NCBI RefSeq assembly: GCF_007678455.1
Contig: NZ_VEEP01000006.1
Location: forward strand, 248,001-312,000
Reading direction: 5' to 3'
Length of the DNA: 64,000 nt
DNA from: Cytobacillus oceanisediminis 2691
GTDB taxonomy: Bacteria; Bacillota; Bacilli; Bacillales; Cytobacillaceae
Below the pieces are notes generated by a model, which ran no database searches, was not told the DNA's origin, and saw only the letters and a list, made by a program, of their open reading frames with translations. Shown here one piece after another: positions 42,570 through 50,865 of this stretch; the first letter of the stretch is position 1, and each line of letters begins with the position of its first letter. A program made the translations under genes and the position numbers.

Positions 42570-44525
42570 TTAATATACCTCTAATTCTCCATTCAAAGTA
42601 CCGCTGTACAGGTATTCTTCACCAATCTTAATACGAATTGTTTCTTTCCCAGTGAAAGGATCCTCCTCATCAACAGTGACAAGAACAGGGACGGATCTTT
42701 CGGATTTCTTTAATTTCACAGTTCCTGTAAAGCTAGCCCAGCCTTTATAGGTCTGCAGGAATCCAAGTTCATCAAGTTCAATATGGATATTGTTCTTCTT
42801 GTCGATAATTTGAAGTTTAGCTTTTGATTGAGATTGATCAGCATTTTGCTCAACCATAATTTTAATCTTAGGCCCTTGAGTTTTATCATTAACGAGCTGT
42901 CCCTTGGCCGAAACTTTGTGAGCTTCATTGAGACTCATTGGACGGCTTGGCATGTCGTAGCTGCGCTTAAGAGCTTTTCCTGCCTGCACACCAGTTACGT
43001 CACCGTTCTTTATGGCAAACTGCCCATCGATAATCACATTCTCAATCCCTTCCGCATACTGCTTTGGATTATCAAATGTAGCCTTATCAGTTACTATATT
43101 GGGATCAAATACCGTAATATCAGCTGCCATTCCTTCAGCAATAAATCCGCGGTCAACCATTCCTATGATATTGGCAGGAAGGCCTGTCATTTTTTGAACA
43201 GCTTCTTCCAAAGATAATAACCCATCTTCTCTTACAATCTTTCCTAGAACCCTAGGCTGAGTTCCATACCTTCTCGGATGAGTGCTGCTTGAAACAGTTG
43301 CTCCTCCATCAGAAGCAATGGCGGTCGTAGGGTTTTTAAGTATCCGTTCAAAATCCTCCTGGTGGCCAAAGAAATAGATGGTTCTAATGTTCCCTTCTTG
43401 TTCAAGGATCTGCATAGTCGCTTCTCCAGGTGAAACACCTTGTTCTGCGGCTATATCCCCTAACGTTGTTTGCTTAGTCGGAAAGTAGACGTCACCAGCA
43501 TCTCTTACCCTACTGGCAATGGTCGCGTGGATTTCTTCTTCAATCTGTGTGCGCATGGCAGGATCCGCAAAGCGCTTGAGCATCTCTTCCCGGCCGCCAT
43601 CCTGAATCCACTGAGGAACAATCGCAGTTAAGCCTGTTTGGCTGGCCAGGTAAGGATACTGGTCGGCCGCTGCAAATGTTCCCCGCTTATTGGCATCCTG
43701 TATCATTTTAATCGTTTCCACAGATTTACCCCAGTTGCTCGGCCCCATTACCTTCATATGAGTAATAACCGGGACGATTCCTGCACTTTCACCTATTTCA
43801 ATCGTTTCAGAGGTTGCTTCGAGAACGTGATAATTTTCATTTCTGATGTGATTTGGAAAATTGGTTCTCCACTTTTCGGCAACACTGACAACATCAATGA
43901 CTTCCTGTATTTTTGCATAGTTCCCGGGAGCGTAGAATAATCCTGCAGAAATTCCCCAGGCTCCTTTTTGGAGGGCTGTTTCAATCAGTGACTGCATATC
44001 GGAAATTTCTTCAGGAGTGGCACGGCGGTCGTCATATCCCACGACTCCTTCCCAAACCGAATTAAATCCAATATAGCTCCCCACATTGATGGCAAGTCCC
44101 TTTTCTTCCAGCTCGGACAGATAGGAAAGGTCAACCGGGCCTCCTCCATCCGGGCTTATCATTTCAGTCGTAACCCCTTGGGTTAATGAGCTTTTTGCTG
44201 TTGTAAGTACATCTGTATCTGCATGGCTGTGCATATCAATAAATCCTGGAGAAACAATTTTACCCGAAACATTGATTTCATTTTTTCCACTGGCATCATC
44301 CAAGTTTCCAATCGATTGAATATACCCATCAGATATTCCAATATCCGCCTTATAGCGTTTGGAACCAGTACCGTCAATAATTGTGCCATCCTGAAGGATT
44401 AAATCAAATTCCTGTTTGGTTTTCTCCTTTGATTGGCCGGTTTGAGGGTACCCTACAAATAAAATTCCCACAAGCAAAACAACAGATAATGTTAGAGACA
44501 GAATATTTTTGCTTAAACTTTTCAC
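42570..44525 (-). CDS. Secreted N-acyl-D-amino acid deacylase (D-aminoacylase-like amidohydrolase)
   Basis: A 651-residue exported amidohydrolase. Residues 1-32 are a signal peptide. The catalytic domain has the metal motif PGFIDMHSHADTDV (about 94-107), EMISPDGGGP, the lysine/Glu region GISAGLFYAPGNYA, PNHIRNENYHVLEATSETI (His), VITHMKVMG (His), and ASDGGATVSSSTHPRRYG (Asp about 420), then MVDRGFIAEGMAADITVFDP. After about residue 530 a beta-rich C-terminal domain of roughly 110 residues follows (KIKIMVEQNADQSQSKAKLQ and later LYSGTLNGELEVY), unusual for the family and perhaps a wall- or substrate-binding module. It likely hydrolyses N-acyl-D-amino acids from peptidoglycan or the medium. Confidence 0.88.
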   Translation of the reverse strand: MKSLSKNILSLTLSVVLLVGILFVGYPQTGQSKEKTKQEFDLILQDGTIIDGTGSKRYKADIGISDGYIQSIGNLDDASGKNEINVSGKIVSPGFIDMHSHADTDVLTTAKSSLTQGVTTEMISPDGGGPVDLSYLSELEEKGLAINVGSYIGFNSVWEGVVGYDDRRATPEEISDMQSLIETALQKGAWGISAGLFYAPGNYAKIQEVIDVVSVAEKWRTNFPNHIRNENYHVLEATSETIEIGESAGIVPVITHMKVMGPSNWGKSVETIKMIQDANKRGTFAAADQYPYLASQTGLTAIVPQWIQDGGREEMLKRFADPAMRTQIEEEIHATIASRVRDAGDVYFPTKQTTLGDIAAEQGVSPGEATMQILEQEGNIRTIYFFGHQEDFERILKNPTTAIASDGGATVSSSTHPRRYGTQPRVLGKIVREDGLLSLEEAVQKMTGLPANIIGMVDRGFIAEGMAADITVFDPNIVTDKATFDNPKQYAEGIENVIIDGQFAIKNGDVTGVQAGKALKRSYDMPSRPMSLNEAHKVSAKGQLVNDKTQGPKIKIMVEQNADQSQSKAKLQIIDKKNNIHIELDELGFLQTYKGWASFTGTVKLKKSERSVPVLVTVDEEDPFTGKETIRIKIGEEYLYSGTLNGELEVY

Positions 44526-44760
44526 CTTTTAGCCTCCCTAATATTTCAATATCGACCGAAACTGTTCTTTTCGCCTCCTCTCACTCCAATATTTAACAAA
44601 CTTACATTAACACAGTTTACTAATTTTTCTAATATTTCAGATAATAATTGAGAGTAAATAACTAGGCCTTATATTTCGGTACCCTAATATTTTCCTAATG
44701 AGCTAGTAAATTAGTCCACCACACTAATCTTACGTATAAATCTTTGAATTTTGCCAAATA
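44526..44760. other. Upstream region of the D-aminoacylase gene
   Basis: AT-rich promoter-bearing spacer before the IS insertion site. No gene is visible. Confidence 0.35.
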
Positions 44761-44829
44761 AAAAAGGACTCCTCTGAACTGCACCGAAATAGTTAGACAC
44801 AAAACTAACAATGGAGGTGCAGTTTTTAT

Positions 44830-45339
44830 ATGGCTAAATTTACATTTGAAGATAAGTTATGGGCAGTAAAGGAGTATGAAAAAGGAATATTATCTTTTCG
44901 GGATATCGGGAAACAACTGGGAACTGGTCATAAACATATTCATAAGTGGTTTAAATTATATCAGTCGCATGGGCAAGATTCTTTAAGAAAAAGTTATACA
45001 AACTATTCGGCTGCGTTTAAAATGGAGGTACTCAAATATATGGACGACCATTGGGTTTCTCTAAATGAGGCTGCAGCGAAGTTTAAAATACCCGATTCCT
45101 CCACCATCCTTGTTTGGAGGAAAGCCTTTGAAACAGGAGGAGTGGACGCCCTATTACCAAGGAAAAAGGGGCGACCTGCCATGACCAAAGATAGTAAAAG
45201 GAATAAGTCAGTCAATCAAACCAATGAATCCCTAATAGAAGAAAATGAACGTCTGAGAATGGAAATTGCCTATTTAAAAAAGTTGAATGCCTTGGTTCGG
45301 GAACAGGAAAAATTACCACGAAACTCAAAGCGCAAGTAA
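44830..45339 (+). CDS. IS3-family transposase OrfA
   Basis: 169 residues with two helix-turn-helix motifs: FRDIGKQLGTGHKHIHKWFKLY (about 19-40) and SLNEAAAKFKIPDSSTILVWRKAF (about 77-100). A C-terminal leucine-rich coiled coil follows (EENERLRMEIAYLKKLNALV). It binds the terminal repeats and, after a -1 ribosomal shift, forms the OrfAB transposase. GGAGG lies nine bases upstream. Confidence 0.93.
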   Translation: MAKFTFEDKLWAVKEYEKGILSFRDIGKQLGTGHKHIHKWFKLYQSHGQDSLRKSYTNYSAAFKMEVLKYMDDHWVSLNEAAAKFKIPDSSTILVWRKAFETGGVDALLPRKKGRPAMTKDSKRNKSVNQTNESLIEENERLRMEIAYLKKLNALVREQEKLPRNSKRK

Positions 45340-46178
45340 TTTTTGAGCTAAGGAATGAATATAAAGTCGCTGATTTAATCAAAATTGCAGGAATTCCAAG
45401 AAGCACATATTATTACTGGACTAAGCACAAAGACCGCCCAGATAAATACGCCAAGGCCAAAGAAGCAATAAAAGAAATTCATCATCAACATAAAGGTCGT
45501 TATGGCCACCGGAATATCAAAAAGGTTTTGGACAAAAGAGGCTTCGTTCTGGATCCTAAGACTGTCCTCAAGCTAATGAATCAGTTAGGAATCAAGTGTC
45601 AGGTTCGTATGAAGAAATATAAGTCCTATCGAGGAAATACAGGAAAAGTTGCCCCCAACGTTCTTGATCGAAATTTTAAGGCTGACAAACCAAATGAGAA
45701 GTGGGTAACGGATGTAACCGAATTTAGTCTATTCGGACAGAAGCTTTATCTATCCCCTATTCTTGATTTGTACAATAGTGAGGTGATCACCTATACAGTT
45801 AAATCCCGTCCCACTTTTGATCTAGTAGGTGACATGCTTGAACAGGCTTTAGAGCTGTTTAAACCAGAGGATGAGTTAATCCTCCACTCAGATCAGGGAT
45901 GGCATTACCAAATGGGTAAGTATCAGAAGACGCTTAAGGAGAAAAACATTATACAAAGCATGTCCCGAAAGGGAAACTGTCTCGATAATGCCGTTATTGA
46001 GAACTTCTTTGGCATACTTAAGACAGAACTCCTCTATCTTCAGGAATTTGAAAGTGTTGATCATTTTATACAAGAATTACACGATTATATTTATTACTAC
46101 AACAATATACGTATAAAGGAAAAATTAAAGGACCTGAGTCCGGTAGAGTACCGAACCCAGGTCCAACAAGTTGCCTAA
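45312..46178 (+). CDS. IS3-family transposase OrfB (DDE integrase core), read by -1 frameshift
   Basis: The frame is open from about 45312 and overlaps orfA by 28 nt. Slippage at GAAAAAT (45307-45313) would join the two. It has an HTH_21-type N-terminus (LIKIAGIPRSTYYYW, then HHQHKGRYGHRNIKKVL) and the rve catalytic core with DDE: Asp in KWVTDVTEFSL, Asp in LILHSDQGWHYQ, and Glu in DNAVIENFFGILKTE. The first internal ATG is at 45528, so OrfB alone would lack its N-terminal part. The product of about 289 residues is the usual size for IS150. Confidence 0.92.
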   Translation: MTTKLKAQVIFELRNEYKVADLIKIAGIPRSTYYYWTKHKDRPDKYAKAKEAIKEIHHQHKGRYGHRNIKKVLDKRGFVLDPKTVLKLMNQLGIKCQVRMKKYKSYRGNTGKVAPNVLDRNFKADKPNEKWVTDVTEFSLFGQKLYLSPILDLYNSEVITYTVKSRPTFDLVGDMLEQALELFKPEDELILHSDQGWHYQMGKYQKTLKEKNIIQSMSRKGNCLDNAVIENFFGILKTELLYLQEFESVDHFIQELHDYIYYYNNIRIKEKLKDLSPVEYRTQVQQVA

Positions 46179-46223
46179 TATAATTGTCTAACTTTTTTGG
46201 TTCACTTCACTCCAGTCCTTTTT

Positions 46224-46575
46224 GTATTTTCTTAGTACTCTTCAATATTCCTAACCTCATCTCCATTAAAATCAACTAAAAGTGTCCATTGGAAAATGGA
46301 TGGTACCATATACCATTCGAATTTGTATTGAAAAGTGTTCATTTTTATCTAGCAAAAACTGTTCACCTTAGTCTAGCAGTTACAGCTTTAGGATAAGCCC
46401 TAATATACCAAAAACCAGAACAGAAACATCCCTTCGACCTGGATTTAGAATTAAAACTTTATTTTATCCTCTTATTATCACTTAATATAAAAAAGTTTAA
46501 TAACCTGACCATCAGCTAACTAATTGAATTCCGAAGGGACATAAGAACCGCCCCTGTGCCCCTCTCCCCCGCTAC
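46224..46575. other. Intergenic region with a short direct repeat
   Basis: No gene. AGTGTTCATTTTTATCTAGCA (46332-46351) and CTGTTCACCTTAGTCTAGCA (46358-46377) are two related direct repeats of about 20 bp, reminiscent of IS terminal repeats, but no transposase accompanies them. A sequence at 46532-46563 (GGGACATAAGAACCGCCCC) resembles a degraded REP-like element. Confidence 0.4.
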
Positions 46576-46875
46576 CTATTTCTCCGTATAACCGATAGAT
46601 TGGACTTTGTACTCTTCGCTGTAGTCGACTGTGGCGGTGATTTTGTTTTGTTTATCACCTTTTTTGTATCCGTAAAGGAATAGTTCGGTTCCTTCGGTTC
46701 TTGTGGTGAATTCATGATCGTCCACGACGATTTCCCATCCCATTTGCTTTTTGAATTCTTCGTTTGCTGCATGAATGGCTTTTTCAAGTATTTCTTCTTG
46801 TTTATTTTCGTCCATATTATTGCACCCCTGGAGGATGGATAGTGAAAAAAGCAACACCACCAAAAGATTTTTCAT
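46576..46875 (-). CDS. Small lipoprotein, probable immunity protein (paralogue of the one at 48536)
   Basis: A 99-residue lipoprotein with lipobox SILQGC (Cys at about 18) and GGAGAG six bases before the ATG. The mature part is a helix followed by four beta strands (EEFKKQMGWEIVVDDHEF, TTRTEGTELFLYGYKKGD, ITATVDYSEEY), a cystatin-like arrangement similar to DUF4467 proteins. About half of its residues match the lipoprotein encoded at 48536-48838, with TTRT-GTE-F-GY-KG conserved. It is divergent from the lipase effector gene. DUF4467 lipoproteins (TilA) protect against the T7SS lipase TslA in Staphylococcus; the same role is inferred. Confidence 0.75.
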   Translation of the reverse strand: MKNLLVVLLFSLSILQGCNNMDENKQEEILEKAIHAANEEFKKQMGWEIVVDDHEFTTRTEGTELFLYGYKKGDKQNKITATVDYSEEYKVQSIGYTEK

Positions 46876-47062
46876 CGCTCGCTCTCCTTACCATTTTGGC
46901 CCAGAATTGATGTAAGAATCATACAGGTTATTATTCACCTGCGAATAATCTTATCAAGGGAAATAACTCTCTTCAAATGATTTTCCCTCGTTTCCTTTTT
47001 TTATTTCCTGCATTCAGTATGGTAAAATTAAGAAAATATTCCGAAACTTGTGGAGGTCATCC

Positions 47063-48217
47063 ATGACGAAGAATGAGGATAAGCTTTTTTTATTTTTATC
47101 ACAGCAGGCCTATTATATTGATCACAAACGATTGCCTAAATTCATCGAATACAACAACAATCAGCAAACTCATAAATGGGAGGTTGTGAACGAGAAGGAT
47201 TACATCACAACCGATTCCACTACTGGATTTGATGCATTGGTTGTTAAGAAGAAAGACCAGATTGTAGTTTCGTTCCGTGGAACCCAGGGGGATGATATGC
47301 TCGGAGCAGGCATGGCAGATTTAGAAACCGATATTCAATACATCATGATGAAGGATAAAGTACATGAAAAACAGTCCAATCCAAGAGGAGACCGGCTGGA
47401 TGTTTATTATAATCCGGAGAAAAAAGAATGGTATAAGAAGAACCAGTTCCAGCAAGCGGAACAGCTAGTTAGAGATATCAAAAGTAATAACCCTTCTGCG
47501 CAAATAACTGTGACTGGCCATTCTTTGGGAGGAGCACTTGCACAATATACAGCTGCAATTTTCAGCTTGGGTGCAGTAACATACAGTGCACCAAGCGTCA
47601 TTGATCTACTAGATGAACAAACAAAGGCAAAAGCTTTCGCAGGGGTTTTTGATTCCTCCATTGTCAATTACGTTCATCCTAAGGATTCTATTGGAGCAGG
47701 CGGACTAGAACCTTATGACAGACATATTGGTTCCACCTATTACATTGGCTCAAGATTCAAATATGAAAATATGGACAATGAAGGAAGGCCTTTCAAGAGG
47801 TTACTAGAATCAATCGGTACTTATCATGGAATGGAGAACTATTCGTTTGATAAATACGGAAACATCAATAACGGCATTCTTTACGATGTTCTAGCTGGTG
47901 TAGAAGTATCCAGGTCTCCACGCTATGTAAGTGCGGATGTTGGGTTGATCCAGGTAACTCCTTCTCATTTGCATGAAGTTGCAGAAAGCGTGGGGAGAGT
48001 AAGCCGGAGTGTTTTAAATGAATTACCTGATGTAAAAAGCAAAATGAAAAATAGGTTGATCAACGATGCAGAGCGTCCGCAAACAAGGGAAATTGGCTAT
48101 GAAGTGTTAAATGAATTAACCAGTATGGCAAACTGGCTCAACGAAGAGACCTCAAAATTCACCCACTTCTTGAAATTTGCCGCAAATGAATATGAAAAGG
48201 CGGATAAGCTGGTATGA
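47063..48217 (+). CDS. Type VII secretion lipase effector, TslA-like (lipase domain N-terminal, helical LXG-like domain C-terminal)
   Basis: 384 residues from the ATG at 47063 (GGAGG six bases upstream). Residues 1-280 form an alpha/beta hydrolase of the class 3 lipase type: oxyanion region VSFRGTQGDD (about 69-78), nucleophile elbow TGHSLGGALAQY with Ser154, an Asp at about 208 in HPKDSIGAGG, and a His at about 255 in GTYHGMENYSFDKYGNI. Residues 300-384 are a predicted helical hairpin resembling the WXG100/LXG helical domains (SHLHEVAESVGRVSRS and NELTSMANWLNEETSKF). There is no signal peptide. Toxin first and targeting helices last is the reverse order reported for staphylococcal TslA. The next gene overlaps by 4 nt, as in effector-partner pairs. 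Confidence 0.8.
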   Translation: MTKNEDKLFLFLSQQAYYIDHKRLPKFIEYNNNQQTHKWEVVNEKDYITTDSTTGFDALVVKKKDQIVVSFRGTQGDDMLGAGMADLETDIQYIMMKDKVHEKQSNPRGDRLDVYYNPEKKEWYKKNQFQQAEQLVRDIKSNNPSAQITVTGHSLGGALAQYTAAIFSLGAVTYSAPSVIDLLDEQTKAKAFAGVFDSSIVNYVHPKDSIGAGGLEPYDRHIGSTYYIGSRFKYENMDNEGRPFKRLLESIGTYHGMENYSFDKYGNINNGILYDVLAGVEVSRSPRYVSADVGLIQVTPSHLHEVAESVGRVSRSVLNELPDVKSKMKNRLINDAERPQTREIGYEVLNELTSMANWLNEETSKFTHFLKFAANEYEKADKLV

Positions 48218-48525
48218 TGAATAATAAAAAGACAGCTCAATATTTAAATGATATCCAGAATCTAAGTGCCGCCGAAAGAGAGCTTGACCATTTCATAGCA
48301 ACTCTTAGAAGGATCCAACTTAAATACAGGAACAGCATGGAGCTGCTTTATAGTTGGAAGGCAGGCGAAGCGACAGATCGGGTAACTCAATGGTCAGAGG
48401 GCTTCTTTATGGAACTCTCCAAAAGGATTCATCGTTTGGAAGACAAACGGTATAATATAATCCAGACAAGAAAAAGACTGGATTCACTTATGCGGGCTGA
48501 GATTAATTCCGGTCCAAAGTGGTAG
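48214..48525 (+). CDS. Small helical partner protein of the lipase effector (LXG-associated/TlaA-like)
   Basis: 103 residues, almost fully helical, without membrane span or signal. It starts at ATG 48214 in the ATGATG overlap with the lipase stop (4 nt), so translation is coupled. A Trp in the central turn (SWKAGEATDRVTQW, about 46-60) resembles the WXG-type turn of ESX proteins and their DUF3958/DUF5082-like relatives. The likely job is to pair with the C-terminal helices of the lipase to form the secretion signal. No ESX secretion genes lie in the window. Confidence 0.65.
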   Translation: MMNNKKTAQYLNDIQNLSAAERELDHFIATLRRIQLKYRNSMELLYSWKAGEATDRVTQWSEGFFMELSKRIHRLEDKRYNIIQTRKRLDSLMRAEINSGPKW

Positions 48526-48535
48526 GAGGATGGCG

Positions 48536-48838
48536 ATGTTAAGGAAAGGCCTGTTATTGATTTTGGCAGTATTAATCTTGCAGGGGTGTAATGATATGTC
48601 CAAGGAAGAAAAAGAGAAGATCGTAAAGGAAGCTACAGAATCGGCAGTCCAATATTTCAAAGAGCAAAAAGGATGGGACGTCGTAATTAATGAGCATGAA
48701 TTCACAACCCGCACTAATGGTACGGAGATTTTTCTTTTTGGATATCAGAAGGGAAATAAGGATAACAGGATTCATGCTATGGTGAATTTTTCTGAAGACA
48801 AATACGAAGTATCATTAATAGGATATGATGAAGAATAA
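48536..48838 (+). CDS. Small lipoprotein, probable immunity protein to the lipase effector
   Basis: 100 residues from the ATG at 48536, which sits six bases after GGAGG; the ATG at 48530 directly abuts that site and is unlikely. Lipobox LILQGC gives Cys at about 18. The mature domain (KEQKGWDVVINEHEF, TTRTNGTEIFLFGYQKGN, IHAMVNFSEDKYEV) is the same family as the lipoprotein at 46576 and resembles DUF4467 immunity lipoproteins. It is the third gene of the operon, 10 nt after the partner gene. Surface anchoring would place it where an incoming lipase attacks. Confidence 0.75.
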   Translation: MLRKGLLLILAVLILQGCNDMSKEEKEKIVKEATESAVQYFKEQKGWDVVINEHEFTTRTNGTEIFLFGYQKGNKDNRIHAMVNFSEDKYEVSLIGYDEE

Positions 48839-48855
48839 CCCGGGGTTCCCGGGTT
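48837..48855 (+). terminator. Short terminator-like hairpin after the immunity gene
   Basis: 8-bp GC-rich stem (AACCCGGG and CCCGGGTT, loop GTT) that overlaps the stop codon region and is followed by ATTTA. The U tract is weak, so termination may be partial. Confidence 0.55.
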
Positions 48856-48960
48856 ATTTAAACAGAAGAACTAAAAAAGCGCAAAGCCACGGTCTTACGC
48901 CTCTAACATTTTATTTCCACTCCCTTTCCTGTGTCTCCCTGTTTCTCTTCGCATTTGTAT

Positions 48961-50322
48961 TTATCGCTTAGGTATTGTGATCTTTTTAAAATATCCTATA
49001 GTATACAAAGGTAAAATAAAACTAGGTAGCAATAACGAAAATATAGTTCCTAGGATAATCGCAGAAACCCCAAGACCAGTATTCTTAACTAAAAAAATTG
49101 ATAAAGGAATATTAATAATTGTTGCTATACCATAGCTATAAACTTGAACTTTCAACTTGTTAATACCATTCAAGATACTTTGAAATATATTACACCACAT
49201 GTGAAGAATAGTGAAAACAACCATATACTTAATAAGCTTATTAGGAAAGTGCAAGTTGCTCCCAACCCATAGATTAATCAACTTTGTAGAAAAAAAACCT
49301 ATTATCATTACTCCTATTATTAATACAAAAAAAATGATAAGGAGTTTATTAATTGTTCCTTTTATTTCCTCAAATCTCCTGTTAGTATGATCTTTTATTA
49401 TTTTTGTCCATATTGGAGTTAGTAATATTCCTAATACAATAGTATTTAGGCTCAATAATTTATTTACTAACTGATAAGTTGCTACTTGTTCAACTCCAAC
49501 AAATTTACTTATTAAGACATTATCTGTATTAAATAGTACAATTATTGCTAATTGTAATACTAAAAATTTTAACCCTAGATTAAATATATCTTTTATTAAC
49601 TTTCCATTAAAGTACTTAAAACTAAATTTCAATTCATATTTATTAAACTTAAACAACAATACTGTTGAAATAATAAGAGAAATAACAGAGGTACCTATAT
49701 AAAAGAAACCTAATAAGATTAAATCTCTTATATTAAGAAAAAGAAGTGCTGATATAATAACTATATTAATTATATTTACCAATAATTGAATCCCTGAAAT
49801 TAAATAGGACTTATATATAGCATGTAATATAGCGTTAAGAATAGATAAATAAAAATTTAATGAGTAAAGTATAGAAACAATACTTATAAATAATGCTAAA
49901 TAATAATTTGTAATGATAGTACTGTGTATATTAAAAAAGGATCTCCAGTCGAATAAGAACGCAACTGTAATTGAAATAATAATAATTATTAAAGTTGGGA
50001 ATATCATAAGTATGTAAGTAGTGCTTATATACATATTTGATAAAATTCCATTTTTATTAGTAATAGATTCCGTTAGTTTATTCCTCAAGCTATTTCCCAT
50101 ACCGAAATCAAAAAAAGTTATCCAAGTCAGAATAGAAGAAATAGTTAACCATATTCCATTTAATTCTTCGCTGATAAGATATCTATATACTAAACCAACT
50201 AATAAAAAATTCGATAGTATACCAAGCATTCTAAATGCTCCTATACCAATAATGTTTTTCATTATGTGATTGTTTAACAACCTTTTCCAGATCTTCTTTA
50301 TTTTTATTACCAAATTAATCAA
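48961..50322 (-). CDS. Polysaccharide flippase, Wzx/MATE-like
   Basis: A 453-residue membrane protein with about 12-14 hydrophobic spans. Its N-terminus (MKNIIGIGAFRMLGILSNFLLVGLVYRYLI) and FFDFGMGNSLRNKLTESI segment are typical of polysaccharide exporters of the Wzx/RfbX group. It would flip undecaprenyl-linked repeat units to the outer face of the membrane. It is the last gene of the polysaccharide operon, overlapping the acetyltransferase gene by 8 nt. Strongly AT-rich codon use, as in the neighbouring glycosyltransferase and polymerase genes, suggests horizontal origin. Confidence 0.88.
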   Translation of the reverse strand: MINLVIKIKKIWKRLLNNHIMKNIIGIGAFRMLGILSNFLLVGLVYRYLISEELNGIWLTISSILTWITFFDFGMGNSLRNKLTESITNKNGILSNMYISTTYILMIFPTLIIIIISITVAFLFDWRSFFNIHSTIITNYYLALFISIVSILYSLNFYLSILNAILHAIYKSYLISGIQLLVNIINIVIISALLFLNIRDLILLGFFYIGTSVISLIISTVLLFKFNKYELKFSFKYFNGKLIKDIFNLGLKFLVLQLAIIVLFNTDNVLISKFVGVEQVATYQLVNKLLSLNTIVLGILLTPIWTKIIKDHTNRRFEEIKGTINKLLIIFFVLIIGVMIIGFFSTKLINLWVGSNLHFPNKLIKYMVVFTILHMWCNIFQSILNGINKLKVQVYSYGIATIINIPLSIFLVKNTGLGVSAIILGTIFSLLLPSFILPLYTIGYFKKITIPKR

Positions 50323-50851
50323 GCACCTTCTTCACTTTAGCAGGAACTCCTGCGACTAAAGTGCTATTTTCGACATTTTTTATTACAACCGAACCTGCAG
50401 CAACAACTGTAGACTCTCCTATATTAGCACCATTAATAATAGTAACCCTGGTTCCAATCCAGGTACCACTCTCAATTTGTGTATTATTCTTTATGCCTGC
50501 TCCCGCTCTCCTATTTTTATCACCTATTAAATGTCCACCAGTATTAATTAACACATTGGGAGCTAAATCACATCTATCGCCAATAACAACATTTCCATTA
50601 CCTTCTATAGTTAGGTTTTTCCCTATCCAACAGTTACTTCCCATACTAAGTTTATTGATATATCCTATATAAATAGGAGCAACAATTTTAGTGTCTTTAC
50701 CAACCTCTATACCAATCGTATGAAATAGAAATCTTTTTAACTTGAAGAATCTTGTACCTTTTAGCACCTTATTTATAATTGAAAGAATCACATAAAATAA
50801 TATCTTTTTAATCATATGACCACTCATTTCACCTTTAAAGTCATTTAACAA
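50315..50851 (-). CDS. Serine/sugar O-acetyltransferase, left-handed beta-helix (hexapeptide) family
   Basis: A 178-residue trimeric acetyltransferase of the WcaF/WbbJ kind. It has hexapeptide repeats: MGSNCWIGKNLTIEGNGNVVIGDRCDLAPNVLI (about 72-104), TQIESGTWIGTRVTIINGANIGESTVVAAGSVV, and VAGVPAKVKK at the end. The acetyl acceptor is presumably a sugar of the capsule repeat unit. It lies between the polymerase and the flippase genes. Confidence 0.87.
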   Translation of the reverse strand: MLNDFKGEMSGHMIKKILFYVILSIINKVLKGTRFFKLKRFLFHTIGIEVGKDTKIVAPIYIGYINKLSMGSNCWIGKNLTIEGNGNVVIGDRCDLAPNVLINTGGHLIGDKNRRAGAGIKNNTQIESGTWIGTRVTIINGANIGESTVVAAGSVVIKNVENSTLVAGVPAKVKKVLD

Positions 50852-50865
50852 TTATACCGGAACGA

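Larger units (their letters stand above)
44775..46209 (+). mobile_element. Intact IS3-family (IS150-type) insertion sequence
   Basis: 1,435 bp with imperfect terminal repeats that begin TGAA: the left end TGAACTGCACCGAAATAGTT and the right end (complement) TGAAGTGAACCAAAAAAGTT agree at 21 of 26 positions over the first 26 bases. A 3-bp target duplication CTC flanks it (44772-44774 and 46210-46212). Two overlapping frames orfA and orfB are joined by a -1 shift near 45307-45312. Both frames are open and the catalytic residues are present, so the element looks functional. Confidence 0.92.
44761..46223. terminator. Terminator hairpin split by the IS insertion
   Basis: Left arm AAAAAGGACT at 44761-44770 and right arm AGTCCTTTTT at 46214-46223 are exact complements. 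If the IS and one target copy CTC are removed, they form a 10-bp stem with loop CCTCC and flanking A5/T5 runs, which is a classic bidirectional terminator. It is now interrupted by 1.4 kb. Confidence 0.8.

Noticed and set aside
44761-44774. AAAAAGGACT as part of the IS terminal repeat
   Set aside because: IS3-type ends begin with TG, a CTC duplication sits directly outside the TGAA ends, and the outer 10 bp form a separate terminator hairpin.
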